Below are positions 32,229-40,504 of a stretch of 43,232 nucleotides of DNA, one piece after another (position 1 is the first letter of the stretch; each line of letters starts with the position of its first letter). The translations under genes and the position numbers were made by a program. The notes under the pieces are model-generated. The model did no database searches. It saw only the letters and a list, made by a program, of their open reading frames with translations, and was not told the DNA's origin. This stretch comes from an uncultured Clostridia bacterium (lineage in GTDB: Bacteria; Bacillota; Clostridia; Lachnospirales; CAG-274): positions 1-43,232 of the forward strand of contig CANQVZ010000017.1 in NCBI GenBank assembly GCA_947627425.1, read 5' to 3'.

Positions 32229-32249
32229 AATATAAGGCTTCGCCTGTGA

Positions 32250-32579
32250 TTGGCGTATATTTTAAGCAAAGCTTTTGCTTAAAATCTGCGCGGAACATGA
32301 AAATACCCCCCCCACGATGATTTCGTGAGAGGGATATGGTATCTCATTATGTGGTATTACGGGAATTTCCCGTAATCTTAAAATTATGATAGCACTTTTT
32401 TTATGGCAGTGCAAGAATAAAAATGCAATTTTAATGTGATGAAGTAAATTTTTTACACCTTGCATAATTTTTGAAAGGGGTTTTTGTGCATTTTATACCC
32501 CCTCAGTCGCTTTCAGGTATCAGAACTTTCCCTTCGGGAAAGTGCAGACTGTCGAAAAAGTACCTTTATACAAATAAAA
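32250..32579. other. Intergenic region with palindromes
   Basis: Holds TTTTAAGCAAAGC/GCTTTTGCTTAAAA (32260-32284), the perfect palindrome ATTACGGGAA/TTCCCGTAAT (32357-32377), and at 32506-32550 a hybrid of a family A end (CCCCCTCAGTCGC) joined to one arm of the two-hairpin module (ATCAGAACTTTCCC/GGGAAAGTGCAG). No gene is seen. Confidence 0.5.
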
Positions 32580-32775
32580 CCCTTCCGTCAATCCTTTCGG
32601 ATTGACACCTTCCCTTAGCCCTATCGGGCTAAAGGACGGCTTATAATGTTTCTATTCCTAACAGTAAACTTATTTTGCCCGAAGGGCACAACACTATAAG
32701 GCGTCCTTGCGGAGCAGGGAAGCTGGCGCCCGAAGGGCGACTGAAGGGTCAAAAAAGTATTTTATCGACACGCAG
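32580..32775 (-). repeat. MITE-like intergenic repeat, family B copy 2
   Basis: Inverse-orientation homologue of 5064-5277: ACCCTTCCGTC ... GACTGAAGGGT ends, GGACGGCTTATAATG and ATAAGGCGTCCTTGC arms, and the outer flank TATTTTATCGACACGCAG that matches the left flank of copy 1. Confidence 0.75.
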
Positions 32776-32833
32776 AACTTTCCCTTCGGGAAAGTGATAC
32801 TTCGTATCATCGGATTAATCTTTCCGATTCAAA
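32773..32833 (-). repeat. Two-hairpin palindromic module, reverse copy
   Basis: On the minus strand: TTGAATCGGAAAGATT, AATCCGATG, hairpin GATAC/GTATC, hairpin CTTTCCC/GGGAAAG, TTCTG. It abuts family B copy 2 and is followed by a family A fragment (GACAGCTCCCCC at 32835-32847). Confidence 0.7.
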
Positions 32834-32888
32834 TGACAGCTCCCCCCCATTGCACGCCCGCAATATATACCTTCCCGGCAAAAACCTC

Positions 32889-32917
32889 TTGACTTCGATA
32901 TATTTATATGATAAAAT
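32889..32917 (+). promoter_or_regulatory. Promoter of rpsF-ssb-rpsR
   Basis: TTGACT (32889-32894), 17 nt, TAAAAT (32912-32917). The roughly 75-nt leader contains a CTTGCCC/GGGCAAG hairpin (32957-32971) just before the Shine-Dalgarno site AAGGAGG, a possible place for S6:S18 feedback, though I do not see a clear match to the known leader motif. Confidence 0.7.
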
Positions 32918-32999
32918 AAGCCTTGTGACAATTCACAGGTAATTTTATCCTTACTCTTGCCCAGGGCAAGGGTCAAAGACCAGAAGGAGGTGCAAAAAG

Positions 33000-33287
33000 A
33001 TGAAAAAGTATGAACTTTGTGTAGTTTATTCCCCATCTTTGGACGAGGAGGCGTTAGCAGCGGCTCGCGAGGGCGTTAAGGCTCTTATAGAGAGATTCGG
33101 CGGCAGCGTTGAGAACATTGATGACTGGGGAAAGAGAAGACTTGCTTACGAAATTCAGAAGGTGAACGAGGGTATTTACGAGTTCATCAAGTTCAGCGCA
33201 GAGCCTACAGCTCCCGCAGAGATAGAGTCTCGTATGCGTATCAACGAGCAGGTTCTCCGTTATCTCATTGTCAGCGATGAGGACTAA
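33000..33287 (+). CDS. rpsF: 30S ribosomal protein S6
   Basis: 95 residues; YELCVVYSPSLDEEALAAAREGVKALIERFGG, NIDDWGKRRLAYEIQKVNEGIYEFIKF and RMRINEQVLRYLIV are typical S6 blocks. It binds 16S rRNA together with S18. First gene of the classical rpsF-ssb-rpsR operon; GAAGGAGGT 8 nt upstream. Confidence 0.98.
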   Translation: MKKYELCVVYSPSLDEEALAAAREGVKALIERFGGSVENIDDWGKRRLAYEIQKVNEGIYEFIKFSAEPTAPAEIESRMRINEQVLRYLIVSDED

Positions 33288-33301
33288 AAGGGGGCGTCAT
33301 T

Positions 33302-33757
33302 GTGAACAGAGTTATATTGATAGGCAGAATGTCGAGAGACCCCGAGGTGAGATATACGCAGGGCGCAGAGCCTTTGGCGGTGTGCAGCTTTTCGGTGGCT
33401 GTTGATAAGCCCTACTCCAGAAACAGGCAGGAGGGCGAGCCTACTGCGGACTTTATAAACTGCGTGGCCTTTGGCAGACGCGGCGAAAACATAGGACAGT
33501 ATTTCCGCAAGGGCAATAGAATAGCCGTTCAGGGCAGAATACAGACAAGAAGCTACCAGGACCAGCAGGACAACAGAAGATATGTTACCGAGGTAGTGGT
33601 GGACGAATTTGACTTCTTGGAGAGCAGAGCCGAGAGAGAGGCTTCTCAGGCTCAGCAGAGCTTTGGAGCAAACGAGGCTCCGAGCGCTCCTGTACAGATG
33701 CCCTCCGCAGGCTTCAGCATAGACAGCGATGCCGACGACGAGGACTTGCCGTTCTGA
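33302..33757 (+). CDS. ssb: Single-stranded DNA-binding protein
   Basis: 151 residues with a GTG start after GGGGGCG. OB fold 1-105 (NRVILIGRMSRDPEVRYT, FSVAVDKPYSR, DFINCVAFGRRGENIGQYFRKGNRIAVQGRIQTRSY), Gln/Pro-rich linker, and the acidic protein-interaction tip DADDEDLPF. Protects ssDNA and recruits repair and replication partners. Between rpsF and rpsR. Confidence 0.98.
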   Translation: MNRVILIGRMSRDPEVRYTQGAEPLAVCSFSVAVDKPYSRNRQEGEPTADFINCVAFGRRGENIGQYFRKGNRIAVQGRIQTRSYQDQQDNRRYVTEVVVDEFDFLESRAEREASQAQQSFGANEAPSAPVQMPSAGFSIDSDADDEDLPF

Positions 33758-33799
33758 TAAGCGGAATTTTTGGATTTTTTAAGTAAGGAGGATATTGCT

Positions 33800-34030
33800 A
33801 TGATAAATAAAAAGCGTGGCAGGAGAAAAAAGAAGGTCTGCGTTTTCTGCGCAGAGAAGGCTACTTCTATAGATTACAAGGATGTTGCCAAGCTCAGGAA
33901 GTTTGTTTCCGAAAGAGGTAAGATATTACCCAGAAGAATAACAGGCAACTGCGCTAAGCATCAGAGACTTCTCACTACAGCCGTAAAGAGGGCAAGACAC
34001 GTTGCGCTCATGGCTTATGTGGCAGAGTAA
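33800..34030 (+). CDS. rpsR: 30S ribosomal protein S18 (Cys-containing form)
   Basis: 76 residues from ATG 33800, preceded by AAGGAGG; the longer reading from 33770 places the Shine-Dalgarno site inside the gene. Features: [59 protein letters not shown]. CxxC plus C/H residues suggest the zinc-binding type. Last gene of the operon. Confidence 0.97.
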   Translation: MINKKRGRRKKKVCVFCAEKATSIDYKDVAKLRKFVSERGKILPRRITGNCAKHQRLLTTAVKRARHVALMAYVAE

Positions 34031-34039
34031 TTAAAAAAG

Positions 34040-34076
34040 CAAGGAACCGACCCTCAAGTCGGTTCTTTTTTTTGCT
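34040..34076 (+). terminator. Terminator of rpsF-ssb-rpsR
   Basis: GAACCGAC/GTCGGTTC stem with seven or more T. Confidence 0.9.
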
Positions 34077-34105
34077 TTATGGAGGCAGGCTTATTACGGA
34101 TATTT

Positions 34106-35086
34106 TTAAAATTTGTACCTATTGATATCCTCCTGCTTTATTCCGGGATGTATGGCTATATTTATGCTGTTGGCTATGATGTTGACTATGTTTTCTATAA
34201 CGGCGTCCACCTCCTTGGGCGTGACGAACATATTCTCGGAATACGGCTCCAGCACTTCCTTTATGAGCTGATATTTTTCCTCCTCCGCCATTCTGTTAAG
34301 CATATCGTAAAATTCGTTATCCTTGCGTTTTTGGCTCAAAAATGCCTCAATGAGCCTTTCAATGGTGTCGTTGGCAAGCGTGGCGGCGTCCACAACGGTT
34401 GGCACGCCTATGGCTATGACGGGCACGCCGAGAGATCTTTTGTCTATTGTCCTGCGCCTGTTTCCCACGCCCGCGCCCGGCGCAACGCCTGTGTCGGAAA
34501 GCTGTATGGTGGAATTGACGCGGGAAACGCGCCTTGCCGCAAGAGCGTCTATGGCTATCACAAGGTCGGGCTTGACCCTCTGCGTGACTCCCTTTACGAC
34601 CTCCAGCGTTTCTATGCCCGTCATACCCATAACGCCCGGAGCAAGAGCCGCCACAGAGGCTACGGAGTTGTTTATATCCTCGGGCACGGTGTCCTTTATA
34701 TGCCTAGTGACAAGTATTTTTTCCACCACCTTGGGACCGAGCGAATCGGGCGTGACCTGCGCATTGCCCAGACCTATCACAAGCACGGTGTCGGCATTTT
34801 TGGGACATATTTCCTTTATATGGCGGCTCAATATAGCTATGAGCTTTTCGTGCGCCTGTCGGTCATTTTCCTTTATAAAGCTGCTTTCGAGCGTGATGTA
34901 GCTGCCTATGGGCTTGCCCATGGTTTCTGCGCCCGTATCATCTGTTATGTTCACAACGGTGACGGTAGTGCCGCTGAGACTGCATTCCTCTCTTATCATC
35001 TCAATGCCCTTTCCGCTGCCGCTTATACTTATGTTTTCGGCAGTTTCAAGCGCCAGATCCGTATATGGCGAAAACTTCAAGTACAT
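34106..35086 (-). CDS. gpr: GPR endopeptidase (germination protease)
   Basis: Aspartic-type protease (A25 family) that degrades small acid-soluble spore proteins at germination; it marks a spore-former. Motifs: FSPYTDLALE, TVVNITDDTGAETMGKPIGSYITLE, VLVIGLGNAQVTPDSLGPKVVEKILVTRHI, ASVAALAPGVMGMTGIET, DLVIAIDALAARRVSRVNSTIQLSDTGVAPGAGVGN, and VPVIAIGVPTVVDAATL. About 326 residues. AAAGGAGAGG stands directly before ATG 35086; a TTG two codons later has better spacing and is the alternative. The N-terminal extension to 35173 is out of family and spans the promoter zone. TGAATA and AAAACTA upstream may be a sigma-G-like promoter, weakly supported. Confidence 0.95.
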   Translation of the reverse strand: MYLKFSPYTDLALETAENISISGSGKGIEMIREECSLSGTTVTVVNITDDTGAETMGKPIGSYITLESSFIKENDRQAHEKLIAILSRHIKEICPKNADTVLVIGLGNAQVTPDSLGPKVVEKILVTRHIKDTVPEDINNSVASVAALAPGVMGMTGIETLEVVKGVTQRVKPDLVIAIDALAARRVSRVNSTIQLSDTGVAPGAGVGNRRRTIDKRSLGVPVIAIGVPTVVDAATLANDTIERLIEAFLSQKRKDNEFYDMLNRMAEEEKYQLIKEVLEPYSENMFVTPKEVDAVIENIVNIIANSINIAIHPGIKQEDINRYKF

Positions 35087-35157
35087 CCTCTCCTTTTTCC
35101 AAAATATCAAAAAAATGCGCCTGTACTTAGTTTTTAAAAAAAATTGCAAAATATTCA

Positions 35158-35186
35158 TTGACAAAGCATACAAAATAAGATATAAT
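35158..35186 (+). promoter_or_regulatory. Perfect sigma-A promoter of rpsT
   Basis: TTGACA (35158-35163), 17 nt, TATAAT (35181-35186), followed by a leader of about 107 nt. Confidence 0.9.
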
Positions 35187-35299
35187 AATTTGCGTGTAAT
35201 CAGTTGATGCAGTCGTTCTGTGTCTTTTAAACCCCTCTAAGTTTTGCATTACACATGACACATACTTACAGTTTTATTTTTAACAGGGAGGAAATTTCG

Positions 35300-35560
35300 A
35301 TGGCTAATATCAAGTCCGCTAAAAAGAGAATTTTAGTGATAAACAAAAAGACATTGAGAAATAAGATGGTTTCATCTGCAACAAAGACTGCAATAAAGAA
35401 GGTCGTTACAGCTGTGAACGCAGGCGACAAGGCAGCCGCAGCAGAGGCTTTGAAGGCAGCTACAAAGGCTATCGACATGGCTTGCACAAAGGGCATACTT
35501 CACAAGAACAACGCTTCAAGAAAGAAGTCAAGGCTTGCAAAGCTTGTCAACAATATGTAA
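35300..35560 (+). CDS. rpsT: 30S ribosomal protein S20
   Basis: 86 residues from ATG 35300 (GGGAGG 9 nt upstream): [75 protein letters not shown]. Lys/Ala-rich helical bundle binding 16S rRNA. Divergent from gpr, as in many Firmicutes. Confidence 0.97.
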   Translation: MANIKSAKKRILVINKKTLRNKMVSSATKTAIKKVVTAVNAGDKAAAAEALKAATKAIDMACTKGILHKNNASRKKSRLAKLVNNM

Positions 35561-35643
35561 TTTCAAAAAACACTTGAAAAAGCAAAAATATTGTGTTATA
35601 ATGATTTTGATGAATATAACAATTCCATTCATTATATTGCACA

Positions 35644-35686
35644 AAACCCCCGAGAGCTGCCACTCTCGGGGGCTTGTGCTTTTTGA
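35644..35686 (+). terminator. Terminator of rpsT
   Basis: CCCCCGAGAG/CTCTCGGGGG stem followed by CTTGTGCTTTTT. Confidence 0.85.
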
Positions 35687-35778
35687 TAAAAAAAATTAAT
35701 AAACAAGAAGCAAGACTTGCAAGCAAGTCTTGCACCCTACCACCATTTCTGCACAAAGCAAGCTTTGTTTAAAATGGT

Positions 35779-35872
35779 CCCCCTCCCCTGAAAGGGGAGG
35801 CAAGAGTTTGGGGCTAACCTCTGCCTCTTGGCGCCCCCATTGGGGGAGCTGTCGCGATAGCGACTGAGGGGG
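35779..35872. repeat. MITE-like intergenic repeat, family A copy 3 (short)
   Basis: Has the right end TTGGCGCCCCCATTGGGGGAG...GCGACTGAGGGGG but a shortened left end (CCCCCTCCCCTGAAAGGGGAGG). The gap 35561-35961 holds only this, the rpsT terminator and a hairpin GCAAGACTTGCAAGCAAGTCTTGC at about 35708-35731. Confidence 0.65.
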
Positions 35873-35961
35873 CTTGCAGCACAAAAATTCTGAATCGAAG
35901 GTTAGTAAAAATTTTTACCTCACAAAAAAAGCGTCCTGACGGACACTTTTTTAATTGCATT

Positions 35962-36144
35962 TTAGTCAACGGAAACGACTGTCCTCTTGTTGTAAGAACC
36001 ACAGTTCTTGCAAACTCTGTGAGGCATCATAAGCTCGCCGCACTTGCTGCACGCAACCAATGTGGGAGCGGATACCTTCCAGCTCTGAGCCTTTCTCTTA
36101 TCTCTCTTTGACTTGGACATCCTGCCCTTTGGACAAATTGACAT
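35962..36144 (-). CDS. rpmF: 50S ribosomal protein L32 (zinc-binding form)
   Basis: 60 residues; KGRMSKSKRDKRKAQSWKVSAPTLVACSKCGELMMPHRVCKNCGSYNKRTVV. Two CxxC pairs (CSKC, CKNC) form the zinc ribbon. AGGAGG 9 nt before ATG, 18 bp after yceD. A short hairpin AAAAGCGTCCTG/CGGACACTTTT at 35926-35950 serves as terminator. Confidence 0.97.
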   Translation of the reverse strand: MSICPKGRMSKSKRDKRKAQSWKVSAPTLVACSKCGELMMPHRVCKNCGSYNKRTVVSVD

Positions 36145-36162
36145 TCGGACACACCTCCTTGA

Positions 36163-36648
36163 TCATTTTTGATCATCAAACATATTCAATAGCTTTTCAA
36201 ATTGCGGATTAACATAACCTCTGTCACAGCCGCAGTCTCCCTCGTTGAGATCATGACCGCACTTGGGGCACAGCCCTTTGCAATCCTCACGGCACAAAAG
36301 CCGCATAGGCAGAGCAAGCACAATATCGGCTGATACGGCGGGCTTAAGATCTATGGTCTTGTCGGAAACAAGCCATATCTCGCCGTCCTCATCGGGCTCC
36401 TCGCCGTAGACCTCGTCAAGCTCAACGCTTATGCTAAGCTCAAAAGGCTTAAGACAGCGATCGCACTGAGGAGCTAAAACCGCATCTATATTGCCCTTCA
36501 CGATATAAAGGCTGTTGTCCCTTCTGCACACATTACCTCTGACGCTGACCCTTGCGCCTGTCACGCCCGAAGGCAAATTGATATCAACATTTTCGTCAAA
36601 GCTGAAATCCACAGGCTTGCCGTCAATATTTCTAACATCGATAAGCAT
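36163..36648 (-). CDS. yceD: YceD/DUF177 family protein
   Basis: 161 residues from ATG 36648 (8 nt after GGGAG; the longer reading starts with a TTG on that site). DUF177 features: VRGNVCRRDNSLYIVKGNID, CDRCLKPFELSISVELDEVY, SADIVLALPMRLLCREDCKGLCPKCGHDLNEGDCGC, PQFEKLL. YceD-family proteins are linked to 23S rRNA accumulation, and the gene nearly always precedes rpmF, as here. The plsX/fab genes that often follow are absent. Confidence 0.93.
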   Translation of the reverse strand: MLIDVRNIDGKPVDFSFDENVDINLPSGVTGARVSVRGNVCRRDNSLYIVKGNIDAVLAPQCDRCLKPFELSISVELDEVYGEEPDEDGEIWLVSDKTIDLKPAVSADIVLALPMRLLCREDCKGLCPKCGHDLNEGDCGCDRGYVNPQFEKLLNMFDDQK

Positions 36649-36720
36649 TAAAAACACTCCCAAGCATCAGAAATAGCCGTATGTGCGCGGACTATCCACA
36701 ATATTTATCACAATACGCTT

Positions 36721-36749
36721 ATTATATCATTGTGAATATAGTTTGTCAA
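36721..36749 (-). promoter_or_regulatory. Perfect sigma-A promoter of yceD-rpmF
   Basis: Minus strand TTGACA (36744-36749), 17 nt, TATAAT (36721-36726); leader about 65 nt. Confidence 0.88.
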
Positions 36750-36861
36750 GCATTTTTATACACAAAAAATGCAAATAAAAATTTGAGTGTATTCGACAAA
36801 ATCAATAAAGAGGGATTAGCGGAGGAATATGTGTATTAAACAAAGTCAGCTTAATAATATA

Positions 36862-36915
36862 CCCCCCTCAGTCGCATTTCAGGCGCCAGCTCCCCCAAAA
36901 GGGGGAGCCAAGAGA
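36862..36915. repeat. Family A repeat fragment (copy 4)
   Basis: CCCCCCTCAGTCGC...GGCGCCAGCTCCCCC/GGGGGAGCCAAGAG: one end of a family A element only. It is followed after about 35 bp by the family C element at 36941-37128. Confidence 0.65.
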
Positions 36916-36940
36916 CAGAAGTTTAACTTACCATTTTACC

Positions 36941-37128
36941 TACAACCAAAAGCCCGTCATTATCATTCCGTAAACGAGCATAGTTATTGCACGGAAAGAT
37001 TTATCCGACGCACGCAGTGCGGTTTTCGGCGTAGCCGAAAATGCTGATAAGCGAGTGGCGGAATCGATAAGACGGGCGAGGGTATGCTACTTCATACATT
37101 CTAGCAGGGCGGAAGTATATCGCCCTGC
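36941..37128 (+). repeat. Composite intergenic repeat, family C copy 1
   Basis: From CAACCAAAAGCCCGTC to the GCAGGGCGGAAG.../CGCCCTGC hairpin; inner inverted ends CCCGTC-ATTATC-ATTCCG (36953) and CGGAAT-CGATAA-GACGGG (to 37076) bracket the two-hairpin module 36986-37048. The same order recurs at 40505-40692. The rest of the gap to 37290 contains two CGGGACAGTCCC palindromes (37135-37147, 37219-37230) and no gene. Confidence 0.75.
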
Positions 37129-37290
37129 CATTTTCGGGACAGTCCCGAAGCATATAAAATTTGTTGACTGTTCATAGAAAGAAATGTACCTCAACAAAGA
37201 GCAAACAACAAAACCTTTCGGGACAGTCCCTATTTGGGGCAAGGGTGGTGTTTTATATAACCTTCGCCCTGCAATATTCATTTCGCAGGC

Positions 37291-37869
37291 CTACAGTGCA
37301 GCCTTTATTATCTCCACGCAGCCCTCGATCCCGAAGGAGGAGGAGCTCAAGCAAAGGTCATAATTCGACGCATCGCCGAAGGCGGTCTTTGTGTGATAGC
37401 TGCAATATTTCCGTCTTGCCTTGTCGACGGTCTTAAGTCCCTCAAGCACCTTGTTTTCGGGCATATCTGGCATTTTGGCTTTCATCCTTTCAAGCCTCCA
37501 CTTTATGTCGGCATGTATAAAAATGTGTATGCTGTCGTCATATTCCTTAAGTATGTTGTTGGCGTTTCTGCCCACAATGACACAGTTCCCCTTTGAGGCA
37601 AAAAGCCGTATAGCCTTTTTCTGCGCCTCCACTATCTGCTCGCTGAGGGGCTTGTTGTAGAAGTCGAAAAGGCTCTGCGTAAAGCCGAACTGCACGGGCA
37701 GCTTTTCGTCCCACTGCACGAGCGAATTTACATCCAGATTGGACTCTGCGGCAGCAGTCAGAATAAGCTCCTTGTTGTAATACTCAAAGCCTAAGTCACG
37801 GGCGAGCATTTCGCCTATGGTGCCGCCTCCGGAGCCGAATTCACGGCTTATGGTGATTATTTTTTTCAT
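37291..37869 (-). CDS. Cytidylate kinase-like family protein
   Basis: P-loop nucleoside/nucleotide kinase-like protein, 192 residues from ATG 37869 (GGGGG upstream): MKKIITISREFGSGGGTIGEMLA (P-loop variant GSGGGTIG), LGFEYYNKELI, SKGNCVIVGRNANNIL, HIFIHADIKWRLERMK, TVDKARRKYCSYHTKTAFGDASNYDLCLSSSSFGIEGCVEII. This 'Cmk2-like' family is frequent in Clostridia beside canonical cmk; the true substrate is unknown. It lies 16 bp downstream of the ABC ATPase gene and may be in that operon. Confidence 0.85.
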   Translation of the reverse strand: MKKIITISREFGSGGGTIGEMLARDLGFEYYNKELILTAAAESNLDVNSLVQWDEKLPVQFGFTQSLFDFYNKPLSEQIVEAQKKAIRLFASKGNCVIVGRNANNILKEYDDSIHIFIHADIKWRLERMKAKMPDMPENKVLEGLKTVDKARRKYCSYHTKTAFGDASNYDLCLSSSSFGIEGCVEIIKAAL

Positions 37870-37885
37870 TGTGATGCCCCCTTTT

Positions 37886-38632
37886 TTACAGCACCTTGTT
37901 GAGGAAATCAATAGTTCTGGGATTCTGCGGGTGCAGTATCACCTCGTCGGGAGTGCCTTCCTCAACGATATATCCTCCGTCCATAAAAATAACCCTCGTT
38001 GCAACCTCTCTTGCAAAGCCTATCTCGTGAGTGACGCACACCATGGTCATACCGTCGTGCGCAAGCTCCTTCATAACGCTCAGAACCTCGCCTACCATTT
38101 CGGGATCGAGCGCCGAGGTCGGCTCGTCAAAAAGCATTATGTCGGGATTCATAGCCAAGGCTCTTGCAATTGCAACTCTCTGCTTCTGTCCGCCCGAAAG
38201 CTGCGGCGGATATGCCTCCGCCTTTTCATCGAGCCCTACGCGCTTTAAAAGAGCCATGCCCTTTTCCTTTGCCTCTTCCTTGGTCATCTTTTTGAGCTCC
38301 ACAGGCGCAAGAGTGATGTTGTCAAGGACAGTCATGTGCGGAAAAAGATTGAAATGCTGGAAAACCATGCCTATGTTCTGCCTTACGGCGTTTAAATTGA
38401 CCTTTTTTTCGGCAACATTCACGCCGTTGATATATACATCGCCCGAGGTTATGTCCTCAAGCCTGTTAAGACAGCGCAGAAATGTGGACTTGCCCGAACC
38501 CGACGGACCCAGAAGCACTACCACCTCGCCTGTCTTTATCTCAGTGTTTATATCCCTGAGTACTTCCAGCTTGCCGAAGTTCTTTTTGAGATTTTTGACA
38601 AGAATTTTAGTATCATCTTTCATTTCCGACAT
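37886..38632 (-). CDS. Polar amino-acid ABC transporter ATP-binding protein
   Basis: GlnQ/HisP-type ATPase, 248 residues: Walker [17 protein letters not shown]-loop [14 protein letters not shown], signature [15 protein letters not shown], Walker [22 protein letters not shown]-loop CVTHEIGFA. It overlaps the permease gene by 20 bp. Substrate (glutamine, cystine or another polar amino acid) cannot be told. Confidence 0.95.
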   Translation of the reverse strand: MSEMKDDTKILVKNLKKNFGKLEVLRDINTEIKTGEVVVLLGPSGSGKSTFLRCLNRLEDITSGDVYINGVNVAEKKVNLNAVRQNIGMVFQHFNLFPHMTVLDNITLAPVELKKMTKEEAKEKGMALLKRVGLDEKAEAYPPQLSGGQKQRVAIARALAMNPDIMLFDEPTSALDPEMVGEVLSVMKELAHDGMTMVCVTHEIGFAREVATRVIFMDGGYIVEEGTPDEVILHPQNPRTIDFLNKVL

Positions 38633-39287
38633 TCACCTTCCTTTCAATTACCTTTGCAATACGGGACAAGGTGACTATAACTACCATGTAAATAAGCGCT
38701 ACGATAGCCCAAACGCCGAACACATCAAAGTTGACGGCAACGATTATATTGCCCGCCTTTGTAAGCTCCGGGAAACCGATAACGGAAAGTATGGATGTAT
38801 CCTTGAGCGAAATTATGAACTGGTTTATGATAGAAGGTATCATAGTCCTTATTGCCTGGGGCAGAACTACCTTCTGCATTGCCTTTCCGTAGCCGAGACC
38901 GAGCGAACGCGCCGCCTCCATCTGACCCTTGTCCACAGACTGTATGCCCGCTCTGAATATCTCCGCCATGTAAGCGCCCGCATTCATGGAAAGGGCTATA
39001 GTGCCCGCCGTGAGCGCCGTGAGCCTGAAGCCCGAAAAGCCGAGACTCCTTATGAACATCGGCACGCCGAAATAAGTGAAGTACGCAAGGACGATGAGGG
39101 GCACGCCCCTTATGCCGTCCACATAGACCGTGGCTATGAAGTTTAGCACACGCACTTTGGTAACATTCATTATTCCGAACACAAGACCTATCACAAAGGC
39201 AAAGATAAGGGACAAAAGCGTGAGCAGGAGCGTCTGACCCAGAGAGAGCAGAAGCATTCCCCAATAATTCTGTATAATGCCCAGCAT
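38613..39287 (-). CDS. Polar amino-acid ABC transporter permease
   Basis: 224 residues, about five membrane segments, HisM/GlnP-type. N-terminal [47 protein letters not shown], the EAA loop [23 protein letters not shown] that contacts the ATPase, and [15 protein letters not shown]. It sits between the ATPase and the substrate-binding protein genes. Confidence 0.95.
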   Translation of the reverse strand: MLGIIQNYWGMLLLSLGQTLLLTLLSLIFAFVIGLVFGIMNVTKVRVLNFIATVYVDGIRGVPLIVLAYFTYFGVPMFIRSLGFSGFRLTALTAGTIALSMNAGAYMAEIFRAGIQSVDKGQMEAARSLGLGYGKAMQKVVLPQAIRTMIPSIINQFIISLKDTSILSVIGFPELTKAGNIIVAVNFDVFGVWAIVALIYMVVIVTLSRIAKVIERKVNVGNER

Positions 39288-39303
39288 ATTATTCCTCCTT
39301 TAA

Positions 39304-39338
39304 AAATGGCTGCCCAAAGCTAAATAAGGGCAGCCACG
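39304..39338 (-). terminator. Intra-operon terminator/attenuator after the substrate-binding protein gene
   Basis: TGGCTGCCC/GGGCAGCCA hairpin followed on the minus strand by TTTTTA. It would let more binding-protein than permease mRNA accumulate. Confidence 0.7.
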
Positions 39339-39394
39339 ACATTGTGCTGATTTAGTTTTTTGACCCTTCGGTGGGTCTGACAAAAACGCTTAAA

Positions 39395-40180
39395 TTACTT
39401 CGTATACTTGTCTATTATTTCCTGATACTTGCCGTTAGCCTTGATATTTGCAAGACCTGTCTGGAAAGCCTCAAGAAGCTCTGCGTTCTCGCCCTTGTTT
39501 ACAGCGAAGCCATAGTCTGTGCCTGCTGCAAGAGTACCCTCGGGTATCTCAAGACCTGCGCCCTGCTGAACATTGAACGCCATAACGGGGTAGTCCTCAA
39601 AGCAAGCTGCTGTGTTGCCTGCTATAACATCCTGATACATTGTGGGAGAGTCCTTGAACTCCTTAACCGTAAAGCCGTACTGGTCGGCGATAGACTTAGC
39701 GTAGTCTGCACCGTTTGTGCCTGTCTTTACGGCAACGGTAGTACCGTTAAGGTCTTCATAGCTCTTGATATCGGAGCCCTTTGCAACAGCCATTGTTACC
39801 TCTGCCGTGTAGTAGGAATCCGAGAAATCAAACTTTTCTTTTCTCTCCTCGGTGATAGACATACCTGCGATAACGCCGTCTGCCTGACCCGACTGAACAG
39901 CAGCCAAGGCTGCGTCAAAGCCGAGAGAATCGATCCTTACATTGAAGCCCTGATCCTCTGCTATGGCATTTATAATGTCCACATCGATACCTACGAACTC
40001 GCCGTCCTCATTTGTGAATTCAAACGGAGGGAAGGCTGTGTCTGTAGCTATAACATAAGTCTTTGCGCCGTCAGCGGCAGCCTCGTCCGTACCATCGGCG
40101 CCCTCGCTGCCCGAACCGCCGCAAGCAGCCATAGAAACTGTCATTAAACCTGCCATAAGTAATGCTAAAAATTTTTTCAT
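39395..40180 (-). CDS. Amino-acid ABC transporter substrate-binding lipoprotein
   Basis: 261 residues: lipobox MAACGG (Cys 20), acidic linker, then a type II periplasmic-binding fold (YVIATDTAFPPFEF, GEFVGIDVDIINAIAEDQGF, DGVIAGMSITEERKEKFDFSDSYY, GTTVAVKTGTNGADYAKSI, AGTDYGFAVNKGENAELLEAF). Family SBP_bac_3, polar amino acids. First gene of the transporter operon; promoter 40235-40263. Confidence 0.95.
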   Translation of the reverse strand: MKKFLALLMAGLMTVSMAACGGSGSEGADGTDEAAADGAKTYVIATDTAFPPFEFTNEDGEFVGIDVDIINAIAEDQGFNVRIDSLGFDAALAAVQSGQADGVIAGMSITEERKEKFDFSDSYYTAEVTMAVAKGSDIKSYEDLNGTTVAVKTGTNGADYAKSIADQYGFTVKEFKDSPTMYQDVIAGNTAACFEDYPVMAFNVQQGAGLEIPEGTLAAGTDYGFAVNKGENAELLEAFQTGLANIKANGKYQEIIDKYTK

Positions 40181-40234
40181 TCAAGTCATCCTTTCTTTTA
40201 ATAGATAAATTTCGTTTACATTAAGTTAATATAA

Positions 40235-40263
40235 ATTTTACCATAATAAGGGCGTTTTGTCAA
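40235..40263 (-). promoter_or_regulatory. Promoter of the amino-acid transporter operon
   Basis: Minus strand TTGACA (40258-40263), 17 nt, TAAAAT (40235-40240); leader about 50 nt. Confidence 0.8.
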
Positions 40264-40372
40264 TATAGAGCATAAGGGAAATATTTTAACGAAGGTTGGG
40301 GAGATTTGTAAGGCTGCGGCTGTATTTGGGGAGATGCGCCACAGCTGTCCGAAAACGGGTTGTAATTTAATA

Positions 40373-40489
40373 CCCCCTCAGTCACTTCGTGACAGCTCCC
40401 CCAATGGGGGAGCCGAGAGGTAATGGTCAACCCCAAATTCTTGGCTCCCCCTTTGGGGGAGCTGGCAGGCGTTAGCCTGACTGAGGGGG
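40373..40489. repeat. MITE-like intergenic repeat, family A copy 5 (117 bp)
   Basis: Complete short form: CCCCCTCAGTCACTTCGTGAC...AGCTCCCCCAATGGGGGAGCC at left and TTGGCTCCCCCTTTGGGGGAG...CTGACTGAGGGGG at right, with only about 30 bp between. Confidence 0.75.
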
Positions 40490-40504
40490 AAAAGCAATTT
40501 GCCC

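Noticed and set aside
34079..35137. 352-codon plus-strand ORF opposite gpr
   Set aside because: Antisense shadow of the well-supported GPR protease.
35087..35173. N-terminal extension of gpr (MYALSMNILQ...)
   Set aside because: No family match, and it covers the divergent promoter region; the Shine-Dalgarno site points to 35086.
37135..37230. Two CGGGACAGTCCC palindromes as operators
   Set aside because: They lie downstream of the cytidylate kinase-like gene, between genes with no promoter in register; more likely repeat fragments.
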